Assembly: GCA_028820325.1 (NCBI GenBank)
Contig: JAPPJO010000126.1
Span: 1 to 57,829 of the forward strand
Direction of reading: 5' to 3'
DNA from: Gammaproteobacteria bacterium
GTDB lineage: Bacteria > Gemmatimonadota > Gemmatimonadetes > Longimicrobiales > Gaopeijiaceae
DNA: 57,829 nucleotides
Shown piece after piece: positions 43,152-51,400 of the stretch; the first letter of the stretch is position 1; every line of letters starts with the position of its first letter. A program made the translations under genes and the position numbers. Under the pieces are notes generated by a model. It was not told the DNA's origin. It saw nothing but the letters and a program-made list of their open reading frames with translations, and made no database searches.

Positions 43152-43740
43152 GTGGTGGACATGGCCGTGCCGCCCCGCCACACTCCGCCCAGCGAAAACA
43201 CGACACGAGGTGATCGTTCACCATTCCGGCCGCTTGCATGAAGGCGTAGCAGATCGTCGGGCCGACAAAGCGGAATCCGCGCCGCTTCAGCTCCCTGCTC
43301 ATCGCCTGTGACGCGGGAGAAGACGCAGGGACTTCATCGAGCCGATGCCACTCGTTGTTGATCTGCTTCCCTCCAGTAAAGCTCCAGAGTAAGTCGGCGA
43401 AGCCCTCGCCGGATTCGCGCAGATCCAGCCACGCCCGGGCGTTGCCGACGGCGGCATGGACCTTGAGCCGGTTCCGCACGATCCCTTCGTCCGCAAGGAG
43501 CGCGGCGACCTTCCGGTCGCCATAGCGGGCCATGCGCTCCGGATCGAAGCCATCGAACGCGCGCCGGTAGCCCTCGCGCTTCTTCAGGATCGTGTACCAG
43601 CTCAGGCCCGCTTGCGCCCCTTCGAGCAGGAGCTGCTCGAAGAGCTTGAGATCGTCCCGAACCGGGACACCCCACTCTTCGTCGTGATAGGCGATGTAGA
43701 GTGGATCGTCGTTCACCCAATCACAGCGAATTCGGTTCAT
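43129..43740 (-). CDS. tag: DNA-3-methyladenine glycosylase I
   Basis: A 203-residue cytoplasmic HhH-family glycosylase that removes 3-methyladenine from DNA. The Zn-binding residues are all present: Cys6 (RCDWV), His19 (YHDEEWGVP), His177 and Cys181 (NDHLVSCF). Glu40 in LLLEGAQAGLSWYTIL is the base-recognition acid, and the YGDRKVAALLADEGIVRNRLKV HhH region is intact. The long frame starting at 44142 is antisense noise; the ATG at 43740 begins the canonical MNRIRCDW. Its 3' end overlaps rtcB by 23 bases in convergent orientation. The C-terminal tail is proline-rich and unusual (PCPPPTGPRPP), probably created by reading into rtcB antisense. Confidence 0.95.
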   Translation of the reverse strand: MNRIRCDWVNDDPLYIAYHDEEWGVPVRDDLKLFEQLLLEGAQAGLSWYTILKKREGYRRAFDGFDPERMARYGDRKVAALLADEGIVRNRLKVHAAVGNARAWLDLRESGEGFADLLWSFTGGKQINNEWHRLDEVPASSPASQAMSRELKRRGFRFVGPTICYAFMQAAGMVNDHLVSCFRWAECGGAARPCPPPTGPRPP

Positions 43741-43781
43741 CGAGGGCCTCAGGGGCGGCAGGGACGGGACCTTCGGAGCAG

Positions 43782-44513
43782 TCAGCTCCGTGAGAACTGC
43801 CGCCGATAGCGGCGGGTCCAAACCGCGATCGCCGGAAGGCCGATTATCGTCGGGAGCATCCAGGGCAACATGATCATCGGGCCGGCCAGGTCGTAGGAGA
43901 AGAAGCGCTGGGCCCCGAAGACCGCGAATGCGGTGTGGAACGCGATGCCGCCACCGATCATCGATCCCAGGTGAGAGTACAGCCAGCCCATCGGTTCCGC
44001 GCCCGGATTGCGCATGCGACGCAGCATGTTGGAGCCGGCAACGATACCTACCGGACTCAGCCCGAGCAGCACGGGCGAGACGGCGGACCAGACCGCGACG
44101 GCCAGCACCACGACCAGGGTGCTGCTCGCGATGCACGTCCACGCAAGCGCCTCGTGGAACGGAGTGCGAAGCGACTCCGGGGCTCTGCGCGTGGCCAGCA
44201 CCCGGATGCCCTGCCGGACATTCGCGAACGTGACCACGCCGAGGTAGCCGAGGAAGACTGCAATGCCGTAGAGCTCCGGGTCCTCCGCGAGACCCAGGCC
44301 CTGACCCATGTACGACACGATTCTGCCGGCCGCCGCGGTCACCGCCGACAGGGTCACGACGTAGGCCGAGTACGCGTAGACGCGACCTGCCTGCACGTGC
44401 AGGCGGCCGCCCTTGCGGGCGAACACAGGCACCCAGAACGCGGCGAGTCCCACGAATCCCGTTGTGACGTGGACCAGGACGACTGCGTCGAACAGGAGGG
44501 TGCTGGTGTTCAT
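43782..44513 (-). CDS. DUF2306-like multi-pass membrane protein
   Basis: A 243-residue protein with about seven transmembrane helices (FDAVVLVHVTTGFVGLAAFWVP, AYSAYVVTLSAVTAAAG, IAVFLGYLGVVTFAN, ALAWTCIASSTLVVVLAVAVW, SPVLLGLSPVGIVAG, IGGGIAFHTAFAVFG, MIMLPWMLPTIIGLPAIAVW). The HVTTGFVGL...KGGRLHVQAGRVY pattern is that of DUF2306 predicted membrane proteins, whose conserved His suggest a possible metal or haem site. The ATG overlaps the stop of the PadR regulator (ATGA at 44510-44513), so the two are translationally coupled and the regulator presumably controls this gene. Function unknown. Confidence 0.85.
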   Translation of the reverse strand: MNTSTLLFDAVVLVHVTTGFVGLAAFWVPVFARKGGRLHVQAGRVYAYSAYVVTLSAVTAAAGRIVSYMGQGLGLAEDPELYGIAVFLGYLGVVTFANVRQGIRVLATRRAPESLRTPFHEALAWTCIASSTLVVVLAVAVWSAVSPVLLGLSPVGIVAGSNMLRRMRNPGAEPMGWLYSHLGSMIGGGIAFHTAFAVFGAQRFFSYDLAGPMIMLPWMLPTIIGLPAIAVWTRRYRRQFSRS

Positions 44514-45118
44514 CGTGTCTCCTCCAGAGTACGGCACTCGCCGGTGTCGTCGCCGGGAGGCGCCATCGTCAGCCGACGATCGATCGCCGCAAGCGTCTCG
44601 TCGCACCACTCCACCTTCGATCCGATGGAGCGAATGCCCATGCGCAGGGTCGCGAACTGATGGAATCCCGCGTCGGGGTAGTGTTCCGGCGCGTTTCCAT
44701 ATGTGCCGGTGATGTCGGTTTCGATCGCTCGCAGCCGGGCGAGCCATTCGTTCAGGCGTTGCCTCAGAGCGGCCATGAACGCGCGGGTCTCGTGCAGGTC
44801 TCCGACGGTGTCCATGAAGAAGACCTGGGCCAGGTACGCGAAACGCTCCACGCCGACCACCGGACCGCCGCGCAGCCACTCCGACAGTTCCTCGCGACCT
44901 TCGTCAGTGAGGGAATAGACCCTGCGATTCGGCCCCTTCTCCGACGGCTCGACGCGGCTGTGCAACAGGCCCTCGCCTTCCAGCCGCCTGAGCGTCGGGT
45001 AGATCTGCCCCAGTTCGGCACTCCAGAAGTGCGAGATGGTCTCGTTGAAGGTGGCCTTCAGGTCGTACCCGGTGGCCGGTTCCCTCAGGAGTCCGAGAAG
45101 GATGTGCTTGAGGCTCAC
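44510..45118 (-). CDS. PadR-family transcriptional repressor
   Basis: A 202-residue regulator. GTG 45118 was chosen because GGGGGAG lies about six bases upstream; TTG 45133 would add five residues. The winged helix is SLKHILLGLLREPATGYDLKATFNETISHFWSAELGQIYPTLRRLEGEGLLHSRV, with the recognition helix around IYPTLRRLEGEGL and the wing PNRRVYSLTDEGREELSEWL. The C-terminal PadR dimerisation and sensing domain follows (FMAALRQRLNEWLARLRAIETD). It overlaps the DUF2306 gene by 4 bases. A perfect 8-bp inverted repeat (45144-45163) 26 bases upstream of its start is the likely autoregulatory operator. The ligand is unknown; PadR proteins often sense phenolics or drugs. Confidence 0.93.
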   Translation of the reverse strand: MSLKHILLGLLREPATGYDLKATFNETISHFWSAELGQIYPTLRRLEGEGLLHSRVEPSEKGPNRRVYSLTDEGREELSEWLRGGPVVGVERFAYLAQVFFMDTVGDLHETRAFMAALRQRLNEWLARLRAIETDITGTYGNAPEHYPDAGFHQFATLRMGIRSIGSKVEWCDETLAAIDRRLTMAPPGDDTGECRTLEETR

Positions 45119-45143
45119 GGTCCTCTCCCCCAAATGCGTGTCA

Positions 45144-45163
45144 CTATATCAAATGTGATATAG
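45144..45163. promoter_or_regulatory. PadR operator candidate (perfect palindrome)
   Basis: CTATATCA (45144-45151) and TGATATAG (45156-45163), perfect 8-bp arms with spacer AATG, in an AT-rich promoter region 26 bases upstream of padR. The arms overlap a likely -10 element. Confidence 0.6.
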
Positions 45164-45224
45164 CGATCCTAACAGGGGTTCCGCCGAGCGTCAAATACGG
45201 CTGACTCGAGGCCGGGGTCCTGCC

Positions 45225-45242
45225 GGGGCCGAAGGCGGCCCC
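45225..45242 (-). terminator. hairpin terminator downstream of the DAACS symporter
   Basis: On the minus strand GGGGCCG-CCTT-CGGCCCC, 7-bp arms with a tetraloop, starts immediately after the symporter stop. No T-run. Confidence 0.45.
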
Positions 45243-46505
45243 CTACCCCCGTATCTCCGCGTCGATCCCCTCCTCGCCTTCCCATTTCCCGACCACCGCC
45301 GCCGCGCACGAGTCGCTGTAGACGTTGACGGCCGTCCGGGCCATGTCCAGCGGCCGGTCGATGGAGAGCATCGCGGCGACGATCAGCATCGCCTGAGGAT
45401 TGTCGCCGATTCCGATCGCGCCGAGGATGATGAAGATCACCACCAGCCCGGCGGAGGGAACCGCCGCGGCACCGATCGACGCCAGCAGCGCCGTGAGCAC
45501 GACGACGACCTGGGTCGCAAAGCCGATGTCGGCTCCCAGCGCCTGCGCGATGAAGAGCGCGCCCACGCACTCCATCACCGCCGTGCCGTCCATGTTGACG
45601 GTGGCGCCCATGGGCAGCGTAAACGACGACACGCGATCGGACACCCCGACCTTTTCCTGCACGGTCTTCAGGGTGACCGGCAGGGTGGCCGCGGACGAAC
45701 TCGTCGAGAACGCCACCAGCAGAGGCTCCCTCATGTTCATCGCGTGCTTCCACGGAGACACGCGCGCCCAGAAGTACAGCAGGAGTGGCAGCGTGATGAA
45801 GAAATGGATGGCGAGACCCGACGTCAGTCCCACGACGTATTGAGCCAGGTTGCCGAAGGCCATCAGGCCCGTCTCGGTGACCATGGTCACCATCAGCCCG
45901 AAGACTCCGATCGGGAGCAGCTTGATGATACCCGTCGTCAGCGCCATCATCGCCTGGAAGAGCGCGCTGACCAGGCCCGTGATCTTCGAGCGCGGACCCT
46001 CCGGCAGGGTTGTGACGGCCGCTCCGAAGACGATGCAGAAGAAGATGACCATCAGCATGTCGCCGGCCGAGGCCGCCCCGAAGAAGTTGTCGGGCACGAT
46101 GGTGTAAAGCAGATCGACGAACGACTCCGGTGTGGCGAGGTCGGGGGGCTCAGCCCCGGTGTCGGTCACCGGATACCCCCGGCCCGGATTGATGATGTTG
46201 AAGAGGAGCAGGCCGGTAAGCGCGGCCAGGAGGCTCGATACCAGGTAGTACCCCAGCGTCTTGCCGAACATCCGGCCCACCGTGCGCCCGCTGCCGGCCG
46301 ATGCCACCCCCGAGACGATGGAGGTGATGACCAGCGGCACGATGATCATCCGCAGGAGCCGCATGAACAGGCCGCCCACCCAGCCCACGTTGTCCGCGAC
46401 GGTTGCTCCTCCCGGAGACAGACCGATGCCGATGCCCAGCAGCATCGCGATCAATACCTGCCAGTGAAGACGCTTGTACCAGGGTTGGTCGGGGTTGTAG
46501 TCCAT
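45243..46505 (-). CDS. dicarboxylate/amino acid:cation symporter (DAACS family)
   Basis: A 420-residue membrane protein. ATG 46505 starts MDYNPDQPWYKRLHWQVL; an AAAGAGAG site precedes it. The GltP/Glt-Ph fold is complete: first helix MLLGIGIGLSPG, LFMRLLRMIIVPLVITSIVSGVAS, HP1 region AFSTSSSAATLPVT (Ser-rich tip), TM7 NMDGTA motif (GATVNMDGTAVMECVGALF), HP2 ASIGAAAVPSAGLVV, and the TM8 substrate-binding region DRPLDMARTAVNVYSDSCAA. It imports acidic amino acids or C4-dicarboxylates with Na+ or H+. In this window it would salvage the products of exported peptidases (inference). It is divergent from the CBM9 gene. Confidence 0.95.
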   Translation of the reverse strand: MDYNPDQPWYKRLHWQVLIAMLLGIGIGLSPGGATVADNVGWVGGLFMRLLRMIIVPLVITSIVSGVASAGSGRTVGRMFGKTLGYYLVSSLLAALTGLLLFNIINPGRGYPVTDTGAEPPDLATPESFVDLLYTIVPDNFFGAASAGDMLMVIFFCIVFGAAVTTLPEGPRSKITGLVSALFQAMMALTTGIIKLLPIGVFGLMVTMVTETGLMAFGNLAQYVVGLTSGLAIHFFITLPLLLYFWARVSPWKHAMNMREPLLVAFSTSSSAATLPVTLKTVQEKVGVSDRVSSFTLPMGATVNMDGTAVMECVGALFIAQALGADIGFATQVVVVLTALLASIGAAAVPSAGLVVIFIILGAIGIGDNPQAMLIVAAMLSIDRPLDMARTAVNVYSDSCAAAVVGKWEGEEGIDAEIRG

Positions 46506-46664
46506 GGGTCTCTCTTTGGGAGCAGGAGGCTGAGAAAAGGTGGGCTCCGAGCCCGGCGCGGATGTCCGCAAACTCTTGGCCAAGGCGGGAAGGTGGTGGC
46601 CGCGATTCCCATCCGTCAAGTTGAGGGGGTTCTTCGAGGCACTGCACGCCTGGAACGGGGGGAG

Positions 46665-47567
46665 ATGATCAAGACCTGGCCTGCCGCGATTCCGTTCTGG
46701 GGAGCCGTGCTGTCGGCGTCCGTGCCGGGCGCGTCCGGGCAGGAGCCGACTGCCGCGCGCAGCTACGATTCCCCCCGGGCCTCCACCCCCCCGGTCATCG
46801 ACGGCCAGCTCACCGATCCCGTCTGGCAGCGATCCCCCTGGACCGAACCGTTCGTTGACATCCGCGGCGACGGCTGGCCGGCACCCGCCTGGACGACACG
46901 CGCGAAGATCGCCTGGGACGACGCCCACCTCTACATCGCGGCAGAACTCGAGGAGCCGCACCTCTGGGCCACCCTCGCCGACCGCGACGCGATCCTCTAC
47001 CGCGAGCACGACTTCGAGGTCTTCCTCGACCCCAACGGCGACGCCCTCGCCTACTACGAACTCGAGATCAACGCGCTGGGCACCGAGTTCGACCTCTTCC
47101 TCGACCGCCCCTACCAGCGCCGCGGGAAGGCCGACATCGGCTGGGACATGCCCGGTCTCCGCACCGCTGTCCAACTCGACGGCACCCTGAACGACCCTTC
47201 GAACCGTGATTTGGGATGGAGTGTCGAGATCGCGATCCCGTGGGCGGCGTTGGTACCCCCGGCCAGCTACCGGTCCCAGTCGCGGGGGGAAGCTGGCGTC
47301 ACCGACACTGCCGGCCTATCGGAACGTTTTTCCCGCTCCTTCCGGCACGGCGCACCACCGCGCCCCGGCGACACCTGGCGAATCAACTTCTCGCGCGTCC
47401 AGTGGCCCCTCGTAGTCGTCGACGGCAAGTACCGCCGGGCCCGCGTACCGACCCCCGAGGACCGGCACCCCGAACACAACTGGGTCTGGTCGCCACAGGG
47501 AGAGATCAACATGCACATCCCCGAACGGTGGGGTATCGTGCGCTTCGTAGCCGGGCCCGGGCGATGA
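46665..47567 (+). CDS. CBM9-like carbohydrate-binding exported protein
   Basis: A 300-residue protein starting at ATG 46665 with GGGG upstream. Signal peptide IPFWGAVLSASVPGASGQ. Residues about 35-280 form a CBM9/DOMON-like sandwich: PPVIDGQLTDPVWQRSPWTEPFVDI, KIAWDDAHLYIAAELEEPHLWATL, HDFEVFLDPNGDALAYYELEINALGTEFDLFLDRPY, DLGWSVEIAIPWAAL, GDTWRINFSRVQWPL, HNWVWSPQGEINMHIPERWGIVRF. The pattern matches the 'carbohydrate-binding family 9-like' proteins typically encoded next to glycosidases, here the partial glycosidase-like gene. Stop and next start overlap as ATGA (47564-47567), so the two are translationally coupled. Ligand unknown. Confidence 0.9.
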   Translation: MIKTWPAAIPFWGAVLSASVPGASGQEPTAARSYDSPRASTPPVIDGQLTDPVWQRSPWTEPFVDIRGDGWPAPAWTTRAKIAWDDAHLYIAAELEEPHLWATLADRDAILYREHDFEVFLDPNGDALAYYELEINALGTEFDLFLDRPYQRRGKADIGWDMPGLRTAVQLDGTLNDPSNRDLGWSVEIAIPWAALVPPASYRSQSRGEAGVTDTAGLSERFSRSFRHGAPPRPGDTWRINFSRVQWPLVVVDGKYRRARVPTPEDRHPEHNWVWSPQGEINMHIPERWGIVRFVAGPGR

Positions 47568-48304
47568 AGCGGGTGCCGCCAGTGAACCGGCGCGAGTTTC
47601 TCCGCACGGCCGGCGCCGCCACCGCCGCGACCGCGCTCACCGGCTGCGGCCCGCGCGACGAGCGTGACGGTAACGTGGCCCCACCCGGGGCCGAGGCCCC
47701 GCGGAGCTTCACCGCCTGGACCTGGGTGCATGGCAACCGCGACTACGACGTGTCGGAATGGCGCCGCCGCTTCGCACGCCTGCGGGAGGCCGGGATCGAG
47801 GCCGTGCTGGTCGGCGGCGGCGACATCGCGCTGGTCTCCGGAGCCGCCCGGGCCGAGGGGCTCCGCTTCCACAGCTGGTTCTGGACGCTGAACCGCAACG
47901 GCGACGAATGGGCGCAGAACAACCACCCCGATTGGTTCACCGTCAGCCGCAACCTCGAGTCGTCGCTCGAACACCCCCCCTACGTGGGCTACTACCGGTG
48001 GGTGTGCCCGTCGCGCGAGCCGGTACGCGAGTATCTCCGCGGCCTGGTGGGCGAACTGGCCGCGAACCCGGCGGTGGACGGCGTGCATCTCGACTACGTG
48101 CGGCACTGTGACGTGATCCTGCCGCGCGGGCTGTGGGAGACGTACGACCTCGTGCAGGACACCGAGCTGCCCGAGTTCGACTTCTGCTACTGCGACGTCT
48201 GTCGCGAGCGCTTCGCCGCGCTCGACGGACGCGATCCGCTCGACATCCCCGACCCGCCGGCCGACGAGGCGTGGCGCCGCTTCCGCTGGGACAGCGCTCC
48301 GTGA
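47564..48304 (+). CDS. Tat-exported glycosidase-like (family 10 glycosylhydrolase/putative GH) protein, probably 3'-truncated
   Basis: A 246-residue frame coupled to the CBM9 gene. It has a twin-arginine signal with lipobox (NRREFLRTAGAATAATALTGC). A TIM-barrel glycosidase-like N-terminal part follows: SFTAWTWVHGNRDYDVSEWRRRFARLREAGIEAVLVGGGD, GLRFHSWFWTLNRN, then DGVHLDYVRHCD (strand-4-type acidic motif with Asp) and FCYCDVCRERFAAL. The barrel is unfinished: the frame stops after WRRFRWDSAP, where related proteins continue for about 150 residues. Directly at this point the GC content drops sharply. So the gene was probably cut by a rearrangement and may be non-functional. Family name is tentative. 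Confidence 0.72.
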   Translation: MKRVPPVNRREFLRTAGAATAATALTGCGPRDERDGNVAPPGAEAPRSFTAWTWVHGNRDYDVSEWRRRFARLREAGIEAVLVGGGDIALVSGAARAEGLRFHSWFWTLNRNGDEWAQNNHPDWFTVSRNLESSLEHPPYVGYYRWVCPSREPVREYLRGLVGELAANPAVDGVHLDYVRHCDVILPRGLWETYDLVQDTELPEFDFCYCDVCRERFAALDGRDPLDIPDPPADEAWRRFRWDSAP

Positions 48305-48446
48305 ACCAAGAGTATCAAGGTAAGGAATCGTCTAAGTTCAATAGGGACTGCACGATCTGCCATCCTTGCCTTTGAACGACACTTGGGGCCGTGGCGCCGC
48401 AATCGCGGGATTGTCGGCGTCAATTGACGGGAGAATGCCGTGTCGA
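48305..48446. other. low-GC junction segment with imperfect inverted repeat
   Basis: The first 70 bases are AT-rich compared with both flanks. An imperfect inverted repeat joins TCAAGGTAAGGA (48315-48326) with TCCTTGCCTTTGA (48363-48375). No gene is apparent. It looks like a scar or a tiny mobile element at the breakpoint of the preceding gene. Confidence 0.5.
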
Positions 48447-51400
48447 TCAGAACGTGAGGTCGAGCGCAATTCTGAATCCCAGGTTGGGGTTTTGGCCGGG
48501 CAGTTGGCTGCGCGATCCCTCGATGCCGAGCCGGAGGGTTTGGCTGACGCTGTACCGGCTTCCGAACGACCATGAGCGGTTCCGCCCATCCGCCGAGAGC
48601 CGGGTGTAGTTGTCGAGCGCGCCTCCGGTGCCGGAGTTCCCGATCCCGTAGCCGGCTTCGGCGTCGAGCCGCCAGTCCCGGCCCGTGGCGGGTGTCACTG
48701 CGTGGAGCGTTCCGCCGTCCATGAGTCCGTGGACGCCGCTCCGGTCGTGTCCGTGCCGGGGGCTGAGCGCGAGCCGGAACCCTTCGCCGCGTGTTCCGGG
48801 ATCGAACGCGAGCCTTAGCGCGGCGCCCCATTCACGGTGTCGGCCGGACCCGAGGGCGAGTCTGCCCCTGAGGTCGAGGTCGAGCCCGTGGGCGGCGTAT
48901 CCGACCGAGGCCCCGGTCTCGGCGCCGCCGCCCGTGTCGGCGTCGCCGCCATCGTATCGCGCCCCCGCCTGGGTGGCGAGCTTGAGTCCTCCCGTCGTCC
49001 ATGACGCTTCAAGGAGCGCGCGTGCGCGCGAGGCCGTTCCTTCGCGCTCGCCGTCTTCGGCGCTCATGCCGACGGCGAACGCGTCGCCGTTGAGCGCGAG
49101 CCCGAACGCGCCGCTGCGGGCGAGCGGCACCCTGACGCCGCCCGAGAGCATGCGCAGCGACGCGCCCGTGTCGCCGTGTCGGTCGTCGTCCCGGACATCC
49201 CCGCTTCCGTATCCGGCCATGGCCCAGAGTCCGATTCCGGGAGAAGGCTGGAGGAACAGGTAGGGATGGACGCTGTTCATGTCGTGTCCGAGCGAGCCCT
49301 TGGCGGAGCGGCGCGAGTAGTCGAGGTCGCCGTCGCTGCGCATGAGCGACACCCCGAGAAGCGCGGAGGAGCCGATGCGTGCGTCGGCCCCGACGGTGAG
49401 CGCGCGGAGCCCGCCGTCGTAGTCGATGCCGGGGTCGCCGCGGAACGACTGCGCGGACCCTTCGGCCCAGAGCCCGATCCTGGGCCGCCCCTGGGCGGAC
49501 TGCGGCCCGAGCGCGGTCGCGAACGATACGCTCGGCAACAGGCGCCGGACGGCCTCCCGCCCGGTCGGAAGATCGACCGACCCGGACCGGCGGGCCATGT
49601 CGGCCGCGGAGGAAGCATTGAGCGGCGCGCCGGTGAGCGAGGCGAGGGTGCCGGCGGCGCGTCCGGCCCACTCCGCCGCCGATCCGGGCACGCCGGTGCC
49701 GGGGCTGCCTCCCGCGGGCCGCATGACGGCGTCGATGCGCGCGCCCACGGCTTGCCGCGCGCCCTCCGCGACGGCGCGCCCGAAGACGGCGAGTCCGAGG
49801 TCGAACGCCTCGTCCCGGAGCGGGCCGGGGTCGCGGTCCGCGATATCGACGGTGGCGGAGGAGACGGCACCGGCGCTCACGGCTTCGGGCAGCGCGCCCA
49901 GCCCGAGCGCGAGCAGGCCGGACCCGGTCCCGGCCGGGACTTCGAGCACGAACGCGGCGAGCGAGTCGCCGGGCTGGAACACGACGGAGTCCGGCAACGC
50001 CGCCTCGAAGGAGGCGGCATGCGTGGCCGCAAGGGCCACGGCCACCCGCCGGTCGGCTGCGGGGCTCGCCCGGAGCGTGATCTCGGCTCCCGGCCCGCCC
50101 GCGACGGTCGAGTACTCCGCTTGGGCGTACTCGACCTCAAGCTCGGTCAAGGAACCGTCCTCGACCACGGACCTGGAGACCCGGTCTCCCGCGACCGCCG
50201 CCACGACGATCCGCGTGGTCGCCGGGACGCCGACCGCCACCCCTTCGGGCAGGTCGCCGAACCGGACGGCGAGAGTGTCGGAGGCCGAGAGACCGCTAGT
50301 GCTGACGGCCAAGGCGCCCGTACTCGCTCCGGTCTGGAACGTGACGGTGTGCTTGCCGTCTCCGGCCACGACCTCGATGGCGAGCGCCGAGGAGGCCGCG
50401 GGCGACAGGAGCACCGCGACATCGGCGGATCCGCCCGGCGCGGCCGTGTAGCTGTCCGCGCCGAACGAGACGACGGGCGTGGTCGCGCCGACGACCATCA
50501 CGGCCGGACTCTCGGCCCGCTTGCCCGGCCCGTGGCCGTCGGTGTAGGTGAACACGGCGCGCAGGTACTTGCCCCTGTCGGCTGCGGTCGGGGTGTAGAA
50601 GCGCCGCTCCGCGCCCCGCACGACCATCGTCCACGCGGCGCCGTCGGGCGAACGCTGCCAGGTCCGCATCTTGCTCCGCTCGATCGAGCGGTCCTGGTCC
50701 GTCAGCGTCGCGGTCAGCCGGACGCCCACCCGCGCCACGTCCGCGCTCAGCGCGATTGTGCCCGGATCGTCCGCGTTCGTGACCCGGATCTTGACCGACG
50801 CGGTGTCGGCAAGCTCGCCGTCGCTGGCCTCGACGCGCACGGCGAGCAGCGTGTCGCCGCTCTCGTAGTCGAGCGCCGCGTCCTCCGCGACCGTGATCTG
50901 GCCCGTCGAGGAGTCGATCCCGAACAGGTCCTCGTCTCCGCCCGGGATCAGGCTATAGGACGGCGAGGTGCCGTCCGGGTCGGTCGCCGCCACGGGCGCG
51001 CCGACGTTCGTGCCGCCGGGAGAGTTCTCCGGCACCTCGCGCTCGTACACCGCGGGGAACGAGGGCGCCGCGTTCGCGGCCAGCACCTTCACCGCCGCGC
51101 TCACCGCCCGCTTGCCCGGCCCGTGACCATCCGAGTAGGTGAACACCGCCCGCAGCCACCTGCCCTTGTCCGCGTTCACGGGGTTGTACATGCGGCCCCT
51201 GCCGACCTCGTTCCACGAGTTGCCGTTGCGCGAGCGCTGCCATCGGCGCTGCGTGCCCGCCTCGCGCACGCCGTCCTCGTCCGTCAGCGTCGCGGTCGAC
51301 TCGACGCCCACCCGCGCCACGCCGGGACTCAGCGCGACCTCGCCCGGGTCGTCCGCGTTCTTCACGCGGATCGTCACCGACGCCGTGTCCGCCAGCGTTC

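Noticed and set aside
48301..48374. Short plus-strand tail with CTICHPC considered as a haem-binding or small Cys peptide
   Set aside because: It lies in the low-GC scar after the truncated gene, has no ribosome-binding site and is better read as a non-coding stem-loop.
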